Below are positions 37,939 to 53,995 of a stretch of 64,000 bases of DNA, piece after piece (position 1 is the first letter of the stretch; each line of letters starts with the position of its first letter). Origin of the DNA: Cloeon dipterum (taxonomy: Eukaryota; Arthropoda; Insecta; Ephemeroptera; Baetidae). Position numbers and translations under genes: made by a program. The notes under the pieces were generated by a model that did not search any database, was not told the origin of the DNA, and saw nothing but the letters and a program-made list of their open reading frames with translations. The stretch spans positions 11,656,001 to 11,720,000 of the forward strand of contig NC_088786.1 in the NCBI RefSeq assembly GCF_949628265.1, read 5' to 3'.

Positions 37939-40900
37939 TTATGTTTTTGTGGCTTCCACCTCCACTGTGTGAGAGCTGAGGCCAGCCGCTTCTTTGGACG
38001 CCTTGTTTTCCTCCAACGATTTTTGCCAGCAGTGCTCAAAAGGATAGTGGTTCCTTGGCTCTTGGTGGGCCAGAAGCTCCTCATCTCTCTCAAACTCCTT
38101 GATCTGCTGCTCCAAAACCGCGTCCTCGATGCACTTTTTTGGGTCGTCATTGAGGCCGGTCACCTGCTTGAACAGCTCATCAGGGCTGAGCACATTTGGC
38201 AACCCCTTTCGCCTGAAGAACTGTGTGTGATATTTGGCATGAAATTCGATCCAAACTTAAGTTGACAGCAAAATACCGTGCAAATGTTGGTGCAGTCTCT
38301 GTAAAGGAAGGTGCGGGCGCCCGGGTGGCGTGGCTCAACGGCCTGACCAACATCGATGAACCAGCAGTCACCTTCGCACCACAGGATGTTGTACTCAGAC
38401 AGATCAGCGTGGATCAGTCCAGCCTTCTGGTACATTCCTTTGACAAACTAAGGCAGGGAAGGGAAAGAACCTGATTAAAATAAATTCTACATGATTAGGC
38501 GTTTTTTTTACACAGGAGAAGGAAACGCAGTTTGTGATCACATTGCGCACCAAGATTATTAGCTTTTCTTTTCTGAAAAACTCGACTCCCAAGGAAATTT
38601 TTTTTACACAAGTTTTCCAAAATTCATAAAATTTTAATCAAAGAAATTTATTAATAATTAATTATAAAATTTATTTTCCTTATAAGTTTTGATAAATACT
38701 GCTACTAAAACCAATTTGAGCAAGACTGCATTGACACAAAATATTTTATGAATGCAAATTTATGAGTTCCTTAAAAATAGCAGAACTATATTATATTTTT
38801 GGACTGGTACTTGCGCACTACAAAATTAGTAAACTCGTTAATAGATACTTCATTGGTCATGGTAGTCACTCAAAATAAAATCGTTACTTACCTCAATGAC
38901 CTGTTCATAAGCCACGCTCAACTCAGCATCACTGAGCACGACATCCTTCAGTTTGGGAGCGGGTCCACGAGAGTCGGAAATCATCTCCATGACCAATACA
39001 TGTTTCTTCAAGTGAGCCACAGCAGGGCACCTCAAGCCTGAAAATTTTGTTTAAAACAGATTGCTTTAGACTGATTCTGACAAACGAAAGTTAAACATAC
39101 CAGCGTTTTTCATTCTGATCAAATTTCTGAGCTCTTTCTCCGCCCAAAGCTCGATCATTTTGCGGCAATTCTAAAACAATTAAAGTGATTTAGCTAGATT
39201 TGATGAGGAAAATAAAAAAGCCAACTCACCTGCTTGGTGAACTTGTCCCTGAATCTGTAATCATTCCTGATATACTTGTCCCGCTCCTTGAACTCGTTCA
39301 TGGTGGTTTTGAAGACTTTTACGGCGCAGTTTTTCGGCAATTGTGTTCCATCCTCTTTCCTGAATTTTGACAGTGCGTTAGTCTTGTAAAATTCAGATAG
39401 TAATGCTCACTCACTTTCCACCCTCAGCGTGCAGAATCACGGCTTCCTTGCCGGTGCTGATGATACCTCTGACGCCTTCCAGAAGGCCGTTGTCGAACCA
39501 TTTGTGCAGCATGATCCTGGTCTGCGGATCCACGGCCTGTTCGGAAGTCGAGAGTTCAGATTTATCATGCATCTTTGAGCGACGGCCCTGGTCGATCTTG
39601 GAGTGGCGCTTCAGTGAGTTGAAGACCTAGGGAAAATGCATGTATATTATCTATTACGCACAATAATATATTATAAATAAAAACCTGATTCGACAGACGC
39701 ATATCAAAGCCTCCTCCATCTCCAGTTTGGAATTCAGGTGGGAATTCCATAACTCTGCATGCATTTCTGCGGTTTGCCATGGTGATATCATGCTTGGTGA
39801 CAATTCCTTTTCCTTCAGTTGGTTTTGTGTAGCCGCACTTCGGAATTGTTGGGAAAGCTGCTTCGGAAGCCTGAAAAACGATCTTGCTGAGCATGCAAAC
39901 TAATTTTTTTACTCTCTGATTACCTCAAAGGTGTCCCAATGTCTTTTCCGGTCGTCCATATCATCTTCGTAATCTGAGTCATCGTCATTTTCACCAGACA
40001 CTAGGAAATTATCGAGGCTGACAGTGACTGCAGAAATCTTTGTTATGAGAAATACTTTCCAGCAAGTTTTCTATACCTTTTGAGGTGCCGTTCCATTTGG
40101 ACTCTGTTCTTTTGATTCCCTCATCATGCTCCTTGTCAAACTGCATTTGCAGCATCCTTGCGATCATTAAATCATTTTCGCAGTCACTGGTCTCAGGAGC
40201 AATGTAGCATGCCACTTCTTTTTCGAAGGGGTCAGAAAGAAGCGACTTTGTGTACTTATCGACCTCCCTGATTAAGAACAGTTTTATAAAAATTAGTATA
40301 TTTTATATGAATGACAGAAAAGTGATATCAATTTCCCTTAATTATCATTGAGAAATTTTTGTATTACTTGAAAGCATCGCAGACGCAGATAATTTAATTA
40401 TGTAATAACTGATGAAGTATTGCGACCTGGGAACCAGACAATATGAGGGTCTGAAATAGTTTTGACACCCCAAGGCATATAACACAAACAGTAATCACAC
40501 ATTCCGCACAGTCGCACACAACTTGAGAATTTGCACGATTGAAATCCCAAAATGGCCAAGAAGCATACAAAGGAAAGGAGGCCGCATATTTTTTTAAATT
40601 CCAAGCATATCACTAATTTAGCATCACCCGTAAAAGCAATGCAAAAGTTTGATTACAAAATATGAATACACATATATGTGTCGCAAATTCTCTTGGGACA
40701 ATGCTTCATGAGCCTTGGGAAATTACGGAATTTAATCAGCATCACTTGATTGCGGAATCAAAATCATCCAAAATTAGAAGCTGTCATAATAATGCTGCAT
40801 GAATAATTACTTTTTATGCAAATCTGTTGCCAGCTGTTCTGACATAATTTCTGTGAGAGAGGTTGTCGCTGTTGCAGGTTGAGTAACCTTTCCCCACGGC

Positions 40901-40944
40901 GATTGCGTCGAGGGCGGCGTGCTTTTCTCTGGATTAGAGTCCAT
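37939..40944 (-). CDS. RIOK3: Atypical serine/threonine kinase RIOK3
   Basis: RIO-family kinase/ATPase, linked to 40S maturation and innate signalling in animals. Minus-strand exons in gene order: 40944-40811, 40267-40077, 40027-39924, 39870-39685, 39626-39415, 39359-39230, 39170-39101, 39037-38892, 38447-38277, 38220-37939; 541 residues in frame (human 519). The RIOK3-specific N-terminus shows EIMSEQLATDLHKK and NDLMIARMLQMQFDKEHDE. The kinase core has the flexible loop STGKEAV (262-268), lysine in NCAVKVFKTTMNEF, the catalytic loop HADLSEYN with D406 and the metal-binding FIDVGQ with D423, so it looks catalytically whole. It faces CFAP45 head-to-head with 536 bases between start codons. Confidence 0.95.
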
Positions 40945-41480
40945 ATTTTCCAATATACTTCTTACTTGCTGAAAACAGGAATGAACAATGAACGAAGAAT
41001 ATAAATCATTCTTTTTGTTTAGACTGCGAAAATAAAATCAGAAACGAAGCAACTCACTGTCAACAACTGGGACGGAATAATCACTTCAATTTTATAGATT
41101 CAACGATCTAATATCACAATAAATGACTGAGGATAGCAAGGCAGGTTGAGCTTTATCACAAACGGATGATTTCCGTTCGAGAGCAACAAATTGTGACGCA
41201 AATTGAGCCTAGCAATCAAAGAGTTGTAAGAAATGGTGCAACTGGGTTCTCGTCGTCTTGTTGATTTCGACTTGAGAGTAAAGGGAGGCGGGGCACATTT
41301 GAAAAAGTTTAAATTGTGGTAGGGGGACAGTGGCGCGAAAGGAAGAAAACTTTTGATGATAGAATTAGTGTGTATTGCTGTAAGTTGTTGCCATAGTGAC
41401 GACGAAAAGGTGTTTTAAATCACGCAAAACGTCTAGTTTCACCTTAACTTACCATCCTTTGTGTAAAATATTTTCTGATA
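40945..41480. promoter_or_regulatory. Shared upstream region of RIOK3 and CFAP45
   Basis: Divergent start codons 536 bases apart. No TATA box is evident. A shared promoter is inferred from the distance; a ubiquitous kinase paired with a cilium gene would need separate control elements. Confidence 0.35.
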
Positions 41481-43237
41481 ATGATGAGGTTAAAGCCAAC
41501 GCAACAAAAAGTTATATGCCTCACAAAAAATGAGATTTTGAGGCTTCACAGAGGGTTGAACAACGAAAAATTAAAAAATGAGGTAAGGGGTATTTTTCAT
41601 TACCACATGAGCATTGATTTTTTGCATTGATCTGTTTTCATGTACCTTATCCTAACAATTTTAGAGAGATTTCGAAACTGAAGGAGAGCCGAAACAAATT
41701 TTGCAGTGGCCAGAGAAAAAGCCACAAAAGAAATCCAGCAATCCAGAAAATATTGAGGCACAAATTGAAGCAAATCACTATTTAGCCAGAGCAAGGCAAA
41801 TGCAGTTGGAACAAGAGGACGATATCAAGAGGGCAAACAAAATTATTCTGGCCACGAAATGTCAAGCCATACGTGACGCTCAAATGGCTGAAAAGGAGCA
41901 AATGATGTGAATGAACAATTAATGTTAAATTCTCCACTATATGATTAAATTGTAAATTTGCAGGAAAAGGCAGAAAGCCGAAGAAGAGAGAATGGATAGA
42001 ATGATGGAGGAGGAAAGAGTCAAGGGTCTGCAAATCCAGGCGAAAAAAAGCGAGGGCAAGCAAATTCAGCGCAGCCACTATGTGCAAAATCTAGTGCAGC
42101 AAATTAACGAGAACGAGACGAAAAAGATGACGGAGCACGAGAGATACCTAAAAGTAGCAAAATTACTTCAACATTTTCAGCTTTATTTATCTTCGAATTT
42201 AAAGGAGAGTAAAAAACTGCAAGAAATGCACAAACGACTAGATATTCGAGAAGCAGAGGAAAAGAAGAAAAAAGCTGAAGAGCAGTTGAAAATTAGAAAG
42301 GAACTAAACAAAATGAACGAAACTATAAAACACAGACACCAGTTAGAAATCGTGGAGGAAAAATTGGCAAACTTAAGAGTCAGTTTTTGTTAAACATGGC
42401 CTTCAGCGGAAAACATAATATAAATTTTTAATTACATTTCAAGATTCAACAGTACATGCAGGAAAAGGCGGCACGACAGGCAGAACGGGAAGAGAAAAAG
42501 CGGAGGGCGAAAATTGCCCAGGAGCTGGAGATTGCTAGGCTGCACGCCTGCCAGGTTAGGCAACAGGAGGTGCAGGCGAAAGCTGTCGCGGAGGTGGTGG
42601 AGCGCAAACAGGAGATGGTTTGCTAATCACATTTAATTCATCTCAACCCTTTATTTTGTTTTGGTTAAAAAAGGCCGCCAGAGCTTGGAGGCTGAAGGAA
42701 TTGGAGTCGGCAAAAATGAAAATGAAACTGAAGAGAGACCTGCGCGAGGCACGCACAAAGCAGGCCGAGGAGAAAAAGAGGCTGAAAGAATTGGAAATGG
42801 AGCGCGAGGCGAAGGAAGTGAATGATTTGATGAAAAAGATCGAAGAAGACAAGAAGGCGCAAGAGGAGGAAAAGCAGAAGCACGAAATGGTCAGCACGTG
42901 TGAGTGTCTGCGAGCTAGTTTAAATTCATTGAGGGTTATTTTCAGGAAATGCTGAAATACAGAAAGGCGCTGCAAGAGCAAATGTTGGAGAAGAAGAAAC
43001 GAATGGAGATGTTGCGCGAACAAAAACAATTGGAGGCGCAAATGGAAGCAGAGAGGAAGCTGGAAAAGGAGTTGGAGCTCAAACGAGTGTGTGATATGAA
43101 ACTCAAGGATCTGAAGTAAGTGCTCATAATGGCCGGGGACGAGCTTGACGAAAATTATTATTTTTCTTTTCTGCAGGATGCAAAAAGTTCCGGAGAAATA
43201 CGTCATTTGTGTCAAGAACCAACTTGGTTTGAAGTAA
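41481..43237 (+). CDS. CFAP45: Cilia- and flagella-associated protein 45 (CCDC19)
   Basis: Microtubule inner protein of motile cilia and sperm flagella. Exons 41481-41582, 41665-41906, 41964-42153, 42205-42378, 42444-42617, 42674-42889, 42946-43115 and 43177-43237 join in frame to 442 residues. Nearly the whole protein is charged coiled coil rich in E, K, R and Q. The diagnostic block is LEQEDDIKRANKIILATKCQ followed by AIRDAQMAEKEQM, and the ending VPEKYVI also fits CFAP45. It is about 100 residues shorter than the human protein at the N-terminus; stops in frame upstream of the ATG rule out a simple extension, but an extra 5' exon is possible. The acceptor of exon 5 could be 42443 or a nearby AG. 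In insects, expression in testis and ciliated sensory neurons is expected. Confidence 0.85.
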
Positions 43238-44179
43238 AATTATTATATTAAGGAAGGAAAATTTATTCGATCCAATTATAATTTTTAGCAGGGTTCGACA
43301 CAGGTTTTTTAGCAACTTCAATGATATATTATAGCAAGTTTATTGAACTTCAATTGTTTTCTTTTGGATATGGTTTTGTTTCTAAGCATATTTTTTTGGC
43401 CGCGCTTGTCAAAATTACTCTGGTCATCATTATTTTAAATTAAGTGTATACAAATCTTCTCTAGATATTAAGTCAAATTTCGGATTACAGCCCATTTGGG
43501 ACGATCTCGATTTAATACTGGATAGTTTAATATCAGCGGTGTAAAAAATATAAGAGATGCAAAAATGCAGCATTGTACGCCGACTCATTATAATTACTGT
43601 TGAATTTGTGTGACGCCCTTTTACGTGGCTTGAGCTAACTTGAAATTAAATTAAAATGAACTAATTTAAGATATGCACATCATAATTGAATTGAAACACG
43701 AAAAGGCAATGTGTCACAGGAGCTGCACGAAACTCCGGAAATTCCTAAAATACTTGCGGCTGTTGATCTTAAGTGCTTTTTGGAAAAACAATTTTCACAC
43801 TTTGTAAACACCAAAAAGCTATAGGATCTTTTCATCAAATAATTAATTAGATTTTTGAGAAAATTTCCTTACAAAAATGCCCATAATTGAGTCTGTTTTA
43901 GCACATGGTTAGTTGCTTTTAAAATGTTCTCAAATTGTAGATTAGGAAGAATCGAAAAATAAAGACAAAAATAAAAATAAATTTAATCGATATTTTATAT
44001 TAAAAACAATAGTTAAACCTTTATTTCCGTGAGAAATAATGAATGCACGCTGATCATTTGGTGCGCATGCCGGTGGATTTTTACGTCACGTCGGGGTTTC
44101 ACCTCTCGCTCGGCTGGTCGATCTAGCAGCAGGCCCGGCATAAAGAGAGGGTTGAAATCGCACACGCCGACAGACAGGC
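43238..44179. other. Intergenic stretch between CFAP45 and the MAGUK gene
   Basis: AT-rich until about 44050, where a CG-rich patch begins that is probably the leader of the MAGUK gene. No gene or repeat recognised. Confidence 0.4.
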
Positions 44180-47100
44180 ATGGGCGTTCTCAAGCACAGG
44201 AATATGCAGTCCTCCGCCTTGAGCAAGTCCTCGGCCCAAGGTAGGCGCAGCGTCTCGTGTCCGGTTGCGCTTCGTCCCGATTAATATATTTTCACTTTTC
44301 CCTCAGACGCCTTCGAGCAGGTGCGGAAGAGTCTGGACGACCTCGCCGAACTCACCGAGGCCAAGGACACTGACCTCATCTTCCTGCGCGGCCTCATGGA
44401 CAGCCCTGTCGTCTGCACCTTGGTCAAGGTGGGTTGGGTATTTCACTATTCATGAAATATATACATATCAGTGCTGTCCGGCACTCAATCGACCGCAGAG
44501 CCGAGTGCTGCGCCGCCGGCAGCGCAACACATGCCTGCTTTTTAGTTGGCGTGTCCCCTAATACCAAACGTTTCGTGATCGCATTGAAATTTTCTCCACC
44601 GTATGTATGTACATAATTCTCCAACCAGTAATGACGTGATAGACGAAGGGGTGGACTGGTGTGGCGTAGTTTGCTCTAGCGCTGCTTCTGTGCTTAATGC
44701 AAATCGAATGGGCAGGGCATGCTGTCGAAAGAAATGAAAAATAATCATAGAGCTTTGCTTCGATCGTAGCGGCCTTTTTGGATTTGGATCGTACTTTCAA
44801 ACGAGACTCAAGAATTTGTATGGCTTCGAAAATTTATTACTAAGATGAAGAGGAACTACATAATACAAATTAGCGATATACATGGCAAGACAAAAATTGC
44901 TCCTTCTTAGTCTTTGAATTTCGAATCAAAATAATTTGTTCTCAAAACAAACAATTTTTTCACAAGTCATTTTGGGGGCGGATGCCATTGTGATAAATCA
45001 AGTTAGGCGACAAAAAAATTTGTTTGCTTTGAACGCGTGGCACGCATATTGGGCGCGCGGATGTTTGCAACTTGGTCTTGTGAGAAGCGTGCCACTGCCA
45101 CTTAAAGAAGCCTCTGGACTCGCTGATCGCGAGCATACACACTTTTTGTTTACTTTTCCAAGTGCAGTGTGACCCTTTTGTTATTGCCATGTGCTGTCAA
45201 CACTGCTCTGGAAGCAGAAACACGCTTCCTGACTGAAAGTAATCATATATCTATATATTTTTCCTCTCATTGATCAAAACTCCCCGAAATTCGAGGACTT
45301 GAACACTTGAACTTGAAGTATCTATAAAGCTATCAAGTCGTGGCTAAGAGGCTCATCATTATAAGAAAAATAAACTACTTGTTCAGGCCCTTCACTGCGA
45401 GCCCATGCTAAAAATAAATTTTGAGACTCAACAGAATTCAAAATTTTCGATTTCAAATATAAATTTGCGATATTAGTCAATAGCTTCTGCTCCAGACACT
45501 GTCATCTTGATTTGCATTTATTGACCTTCTTAATGTCGTGCATGGCAGCAGAGCATACTTGCTTTAAATTATCTGAATGAGGTCAAGGTCCTGAATAGCC
45601 ATAAAGTGATTCACCAAGTTAACAAGCCTTAAAATGTTTTGTCACACCACCTACTTGCCTCTAACAAAGCAATGTTCTTCATGAAAAATATTAAAATAAT
45701 TCAGCCAGATATTGTTTCTGAAAAACTGGCAATTTTTGACAGTTATTATATAAATTTACGTAATTGTCTCATCGTATCGTCGTATTTAATTACCCTTGAT
45801 TATGGGGAAACCCAGTGAAAATTACAATACTTTAACCTTGAATAGTGTGGTAAATATGAGATTTTAAATGAATTTCACCTGAGAAAATAACAAAGTATAT
45901 CGCAATTCGAGAACCATTGTATTTTTATCCCACATTTTTATGAATTTCCTTCCGCGCACCCAGGGAAAAAGGGAGTCTTATTCATACAACAATACAGAGA
46001 CGCCGGAATTCTCTCACAAAGTTACTCCTGCGTTGCGATTCACGTATACCTTCTCCCCTCCTCCGCATGCTTACCCTGTGACGTCACTCGGCAGGCGACG
46101 TCGCCTGTGAATTAAACGCGCAGGGAGTGGCTGTGCTTTTTCGCTTTCCATCGGTCGCTGATGCTGCCGGAGAGGCGTCGCTCGCTATTTTAAATTGCTT
46201 TCGAATATCATTGTGTCCGTCCTGGTGAGCTGAGCATCAATCAAATTGTGTTTCAAATTGGTAGACGCAGGACAAGCTCGAGTCGCCCGTGGAAGCCCCG
46301 AAACCTGTGCTGCCCAACAGCTCGCGCCTCATCCACGACCTGACGCGCCGCTGCGACCCCAGTCAAGAGGCGCTCGAACTCCGCAGGATCATCTCGAAGC
46401 CGCACTTCCAGGCCCTAATCGAGACGCACGACGAGGTCGCCAAGCTGCACAGAGAGCCCGTCAGCAGGTCCAGTTCCCCCGCGTCCGAGCACTCGCCTTC
46501 CGAGGACACCATGATCGAGGACGCCATCCCTCTGGACGCCGTCCGAATGGTCGGTTTGAGGAAAAACGCCAATGAGCCCCTGGTAAGCACTCGGCCTTTT
46601 CAGTTTCTTTCTTTTGTTTGTTTTTGTTTGTGGGAATATATATAACAGTTCCTTTTTATTGTCTGATGTTTTCGACACCTGTTTGGTCGTTCAACCGTTA
46701 TAGGGTATGCGTGCACTTGTTTTTGTGGTCGCGCGCACTATTGTGTTGTACAAAAGCCTCCCTCCCCCACCTGCCACGCACAACCCCAGGGATTATATTT
46801 GATACAAAACTACTTTCTCGTGGGCTCGATCCACATTCATTTTTTCTCGGAAAAAAACTAATAACTTTATTGACGGAAAAATTGAGAATATACCAAAAAA
46901 TAAACTAATCAAATCGTTCATTTTACTTTGGAATATTATCTTTTATCGCTTTTTGGTTTAAAAAGATGTGATAAAAGTGCCCACGGGAGTGTGAATAACA
47001 AAAACTAGTTTAAATATTGTGGAGTTTAAAAATGCTTATGCTTAGTTGCTTGATTCAAAATTTTTGCCTTTCATTTTAACAAAAACGGTAAGAAAGCAAA

Positions 47101-50100
47101 AATTAGAAAATATTTTTCCGCCGTTGAAGTCCAAATAATGAACCACATTTTTTTTCAAATTATCCTGGAACATAAGTTTTAAATTTGGTATCAGAGAAGG
47201 GAAATTTAAAACATTAACTTATTTTTTTAGTAAATTTCGTGACTCTTGATTGCCTGCGCTGAGCCCTTCCAAGGGCGTGGCGCGGCAATAGCTCTTGTGC
47301 TCTAGTTTTAAACAATTGTGTTCAGCTCAAATTCCCTACGGAGTGGATCTATTTCACAGAAGCATAGTTTCACCTTCAGTTTCTCGATCTTAAATCCCTT
47401 GAAAATGAACGGCACTGGTATTCTTCAGTTATAAGCATAAGATGTCAATAACTTGATTAGTTTTAAGTTTTAAACAAGATATCAAAATACCACAGAAGTT
47501 CAAAAGTGTACTCACTTTTTTGTGGGATTTTAGTGACAACTATAGCAGTAAAATGAAATTATCTCTAACTTTGTCTAAACAAAGCGTTTGTTTGTAAAAC
47601 AAGGAAAACGATGTCAAGAACAATCCTGCTTATGTTTTGCTCTTAACTGAAAGGGTCTTTATTATAAATTGTTCATCCACAAGACTTATATGTTTCTTTT
47701 AAAATCACTAAACTTCATTAGTTCCGCACAAATATCCTAACAAATATTTACCTTCGTAATTTCGACTTATTTTAAATTTCTTATCGTTCGTAAAGTATAA
47801 AGCCCAATATACAACCAAGTGATCTTTGACGTTTTGAATACAAAGTAATAAATGATCCCCTCTTGATCGACAGGGTCTGACGATCGAGGTGGACGCGAAC
47901 GGCAACCTGGTGATCGCGCGGATCCTGGCCGGCGGAATGATCGACCGGCAGGGGTTGCTGCACGCAGGTGACATCATTCGCGAGGTGAATGGCATTGACG
48001 TGCGCACCCCTGATGAGCTGCAGGCTGAGATCGCAAAGGCGCGCGAGTCGCTCACCCTGAAGGTAGTGCCCAGCGTCGAGCCCGAGGTGTCCGCTAAGGG
48101 CCAGGTAAAGAAGGCGCCGCCCGCCTCGCTCACCCTTCACGATGGCACCACCACCCTGGTGAGTTCTTTCAGCCCTCTTTCCACTCGCAAACGGCCAGCA
48201 TAAATATTTACTAATAATCCTTCGCAGTGGCAAAGGCAGTGATTTGCACACGCACACAAGTGTTACAAAAGCTTTTTCTCTTCAAACAAAACTCCTTCTA
48301 TTATGTAGTCCTAAACTTTACTTCTCTTGATCAAGCTTTTCAATTTCTAGAACGCCATTATCATCTTTCAGTCACGTTTGGCATTGTAGCTTTATTCTGA
48401 ACTGGTATGTACTTGGGGGATACTTGGTATTATTAGAATGATGAACTGGCTGTTAAACTTTTTAAATTTAATGTTGAACTTTGATGTTCAGAAATTCATT
48501 AGTAAGTTTTTGTGTTTCACCGGCACGTAGATTTTCATCAAGCGGTCAAAGTTTAGCGAAAAAAAATATTCAAATAAATCGGGGAGTGCGGTACTTGAAC
48601 AACACGATTTTGCTCTCAACGCCTTAACATCCATCAGCTTCTGAAACTCTCTGCGGCTGAAAAAGACTCACACATCCCATAAATCTTTTCTCTCTTCAAG
48701 CTATACATTTCACGCGCGTGTACTTTGAAACAAAAATGCATGGGTGGTGGCTGCTTTTTGTGCTTGAGGTAAAAGATAATATTTAGCAAGGCGGGAGCGA
48801 ACTCGTTCAGCGTGGCTGACAAACATGCCTCTCTTTCTGCCCTCAAGTGCTACATGAGGGCGCTCTTCAGCTACGACCCCAAGGAGGACACTCTGTTGCC
48901 TTGCCCAGAGATCGGCCTCGAGTTCAAGCACGGAGACATCCTCCAGGTGAGATATAACGACACAGCCCTCTCCACTAACAACTGGTCCTTGACGCACACA
49001 CGTGTTGTTTCAGATTTTGAACCAAAATGACCCTAACTGGTGGCAGGCCAAGCTGGTCGGCAGCAGCGGCCACGCGGGCCTCATCCCCTCGCAGGAGTTG
49101 GAGGAGCGCCGCAAGGCTTTCGTCGACCCCGACAAAGACTACTGCCACACGATCGGAATTTGCGGAACAAGAGTAGGTCTCAACTCTCATGCGAAAATCC
49201 AATATGATGACTTAAATTAACTGCTAGATCTCAAAGAAGAAGAAGAAAATGATGTATCAGATGAAGCAGAACGCGGATTTTGACAAAGCGGAGCTGGTCA
49301 TGTACGAGGAAGTGACGCGGATGCCGCCTTTCAGGAGGAAAACCCTGGCGCTGGTCGGCTGTCACGGCGTGGGAAGGCGAACGCTCAAAAACAGACTCAT
49401 CAACTCGGACCCGGAGAAATTCGCAGCTGTCATCCCTTGTGAGTGTTGGACTGATTGCTCGCTCGCGAGAAATAATTGGATTATGAATGACGGCAGTGAT
49501 TCAATTCAGCTTTCCGCGAAAGCTTGCGCATGCTAAGTTTACTCATTTACTGGATGTAAACTTGCATGGATTTACCTCCCAATCCTAAAAATACAGTTCT
49601 TTGTGTTGGCAAGGAAGCCATTTATCTCGCAGACACAGAAAACAGGGTTTCTAAAAATACTGTTAAGTGTTATTGGTGGCCGCAGCTTTGCGCCTTGCAG
49701 GCGTGAATGCGGCACCTCCAACAGCACATAAATTCGCAGGCTTCGTTCGATTTTGTTCAGCTGCCCTTTTAACTTGAAAGCCGATACTTCAGGTGCCTGC
49801 AAGAGCCTCACTCTCTAACTAACTTTTATAGCTCGCAATTTAGTGCGCATTGCCTGCATCTGTTTCGCCTTTATCGACCGTAAAAATAAAATGTTCTAGA
49901 CACGTCCAGGCCGCAGCGAGAATTAGAAGAGAATGGCAAGAGCTACTGGTTCCAGGACAGACTGTCCGTTGAGAGGGAGATCAAGGAGCACCAGTTTCTC
50001 GAGTACGGCGAACATAATGGCCACTTGTACGGCACCAAGCTGGAATCAATTCGTTCGGTCATCCGTTCGGGCAAAATGTGCGTCCTGGATTGCAGTCCGG

Positions 50101-50767
50101 CGGTAAGAGACGCAGCTCTAATTTCGTCACGCATGTGCTAATGTCGGCTTTGTGCACGCAGGCTTTGAAAATTTTGCACAACTCCCAAGAGTTCATGCCT
50201 TACGTCATCTTTATCGCCAGCCCTGGACTGGAGGAGCTGAAGAATATTTATGAATATGGCACTAACCCATACGCAAGCAGAAATTTGGGCGTGAGTTTCT
50301 TATTTTAATTGTTCATTGTTTGATATTATTAGTCTGCGGCATAAATAGAGTGGAAATGTATTTTTTACAAGGAAAAGTAGATCAAAACTTTTTTACTAAC
50401 CCTTGTGCAAAAATTATTTAGTTTCTTATTTCTAGTTTGAGCGAGCAAGCTCAATTCGGTACAGCTCGCGAAGGGCAAGGACGCTAGAATCTTTGGCTTC
50501 TCTTTACGAGGTATGTTTCTTGTTGATTGTCGCATTGAATTTAGCGAGTGATGAGTCAAGTGAGTGGCGACTAATAAAAACAATTTGTAGGAGGAGGATC
50601 TTAAAAGAACTCTAGATGAGAGCTCATTCCTGCAGCGAAGCTACGAGAAGTTCATCGACCAAGTCATTATCAACGAAGACTTTGATGTGACCTTCCGCAA
50701 AGTTGCAGAGCTTTTGGACAACATGACTACCGAACATCAATGGGTTCCTGTCTCCTGGGTCTATTAA
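44180..50767 (+). CDS. vari: MAGUK scaffold, MPP6/varicose type
   Basis: Membrane-associated guanylate kinase homologue; Drosophila varicose acts at septate junctions. Exons: 44180-44240, 44307-44428, 46265-46582, 47874-48158, 48848-48946, 49014-49172, 49228-49438, 49900-50102, 50162-50290, 50436-50510, 50591-50767; 612 residues in frame. Order: an L27 helix pair (DDLAELTEAKDTDLIFLRGL; LRRIISKPHFQALIETHDEV), PDZ about 162-240 (LVIARILAGGMIDRQGLLHA), SH3 about 263-330 (ALFSYDPKEDTLLPCPEIGL, NDPNWWQAKL), the basic hook ISKKKKKMMY and a guanylate kinase domain about 385-605 ending QWVPVSWVY. The nucleotide loop reads GCHGVGRR, as in non-catalytic MAGUKs. The exon 3 acceptor could lie 6 bases later. 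AATAAA follows at 50824-50829. Confidence 0.93.
44429..46264 (+). other. Intron 2 of the MAGUK gene
   Basis: 1.8 kb between the L27-coding exons. Mostly AT-rich, with GC-richer patches at about 44480-44540 and 46010-46190. No nested gene or transposon recognised. The second patch just before exon 3 contains TGACGTCA at 46079-46086, a perfect CRE-type palindrome, and may be an internal promoter. Confidence 0.4.
46583..47873 (+). other. Intron 3 of the MAGUK gene
   Basis: 1.3 kb, AT-rich, no coding sequence or repeat recognised. The next intron (48159-48847, 0.7 kb) is likewise featureless. Confidence 0.4.
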
Positions 50768-50823
50768 TAATATAGTTTATGCCAAAAGTTTGCTCTTAAT
50801 ATTATTCCCCCAATGGCAACAAA

Positions 50824-50829
50824 AATAAA
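50824..50829 (+). terminator. Polyadenylation signal of the MAGUK gene
   Basis: AATAAA 57 bases after the stop codon. Confidence 0.7.
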
Positions 50830-51388
50830 TTCATTGAAAGCATTGTTGATTTTTGGAAATTGGATATCCCATATTTTTTATACCACAGTTAGTGGATGAG
50901 CCTTGCAATAATTGTTGGAAGAAACAAATAAGTCTCCTAATCAGCAGTTATACACTCCACGATATTAAACCAATCGATTTTTGTAAATTTTCTCGAAAAT
51001 TTTTCACATTAGACTTAAAAGATTGAGCATGAGCTTTGCGTGTACCATCTGTGTTATAAGTCCCTTAGCCGAATCAACACTCAAATAATAACGGTTAAAC
51101 TTTATGATTAAAGCAGCTCCTTTTGCGAGTGAAGAAAAAAGCCGTCCATATAGTTAAATAATTCGAAGATTGTATCATATCATTAATTAGTTTTAATTTG
51201 TTTAAATGTGGTGCAGGCTGTAAAGTTGGGGCTAGAACTAAAATCGCAATCGCCTTTGTGAATGCTAAACAACCGTTTGCCACAATCGAAATGCAGAGAG
51301 TTGTTGATAAATTTGAATAAAGTTTTAAAAAAATATTGCCAGCAAGAAGTTTTTATAAAAACCTTTTAATTAGGAATTAAGGAACCAG
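50830..51388. other. Intergenic stretch, MAGUK and DUS2 tails
   Basis: AT-rich spacer between convergent genes; nothing recognised beyond 3' UTR sequence. Confidence 0.4.

Positions 51389-53995
<2,607 letters not shown>

Noticed and set aside
42643-43215. Long minus-strand open frame opposite CFAP45
   Set aside because: It is the complement of a K/E-rich coiled coil, reads as phenylalanine, leucine and serine runs, and has no family resemblance.
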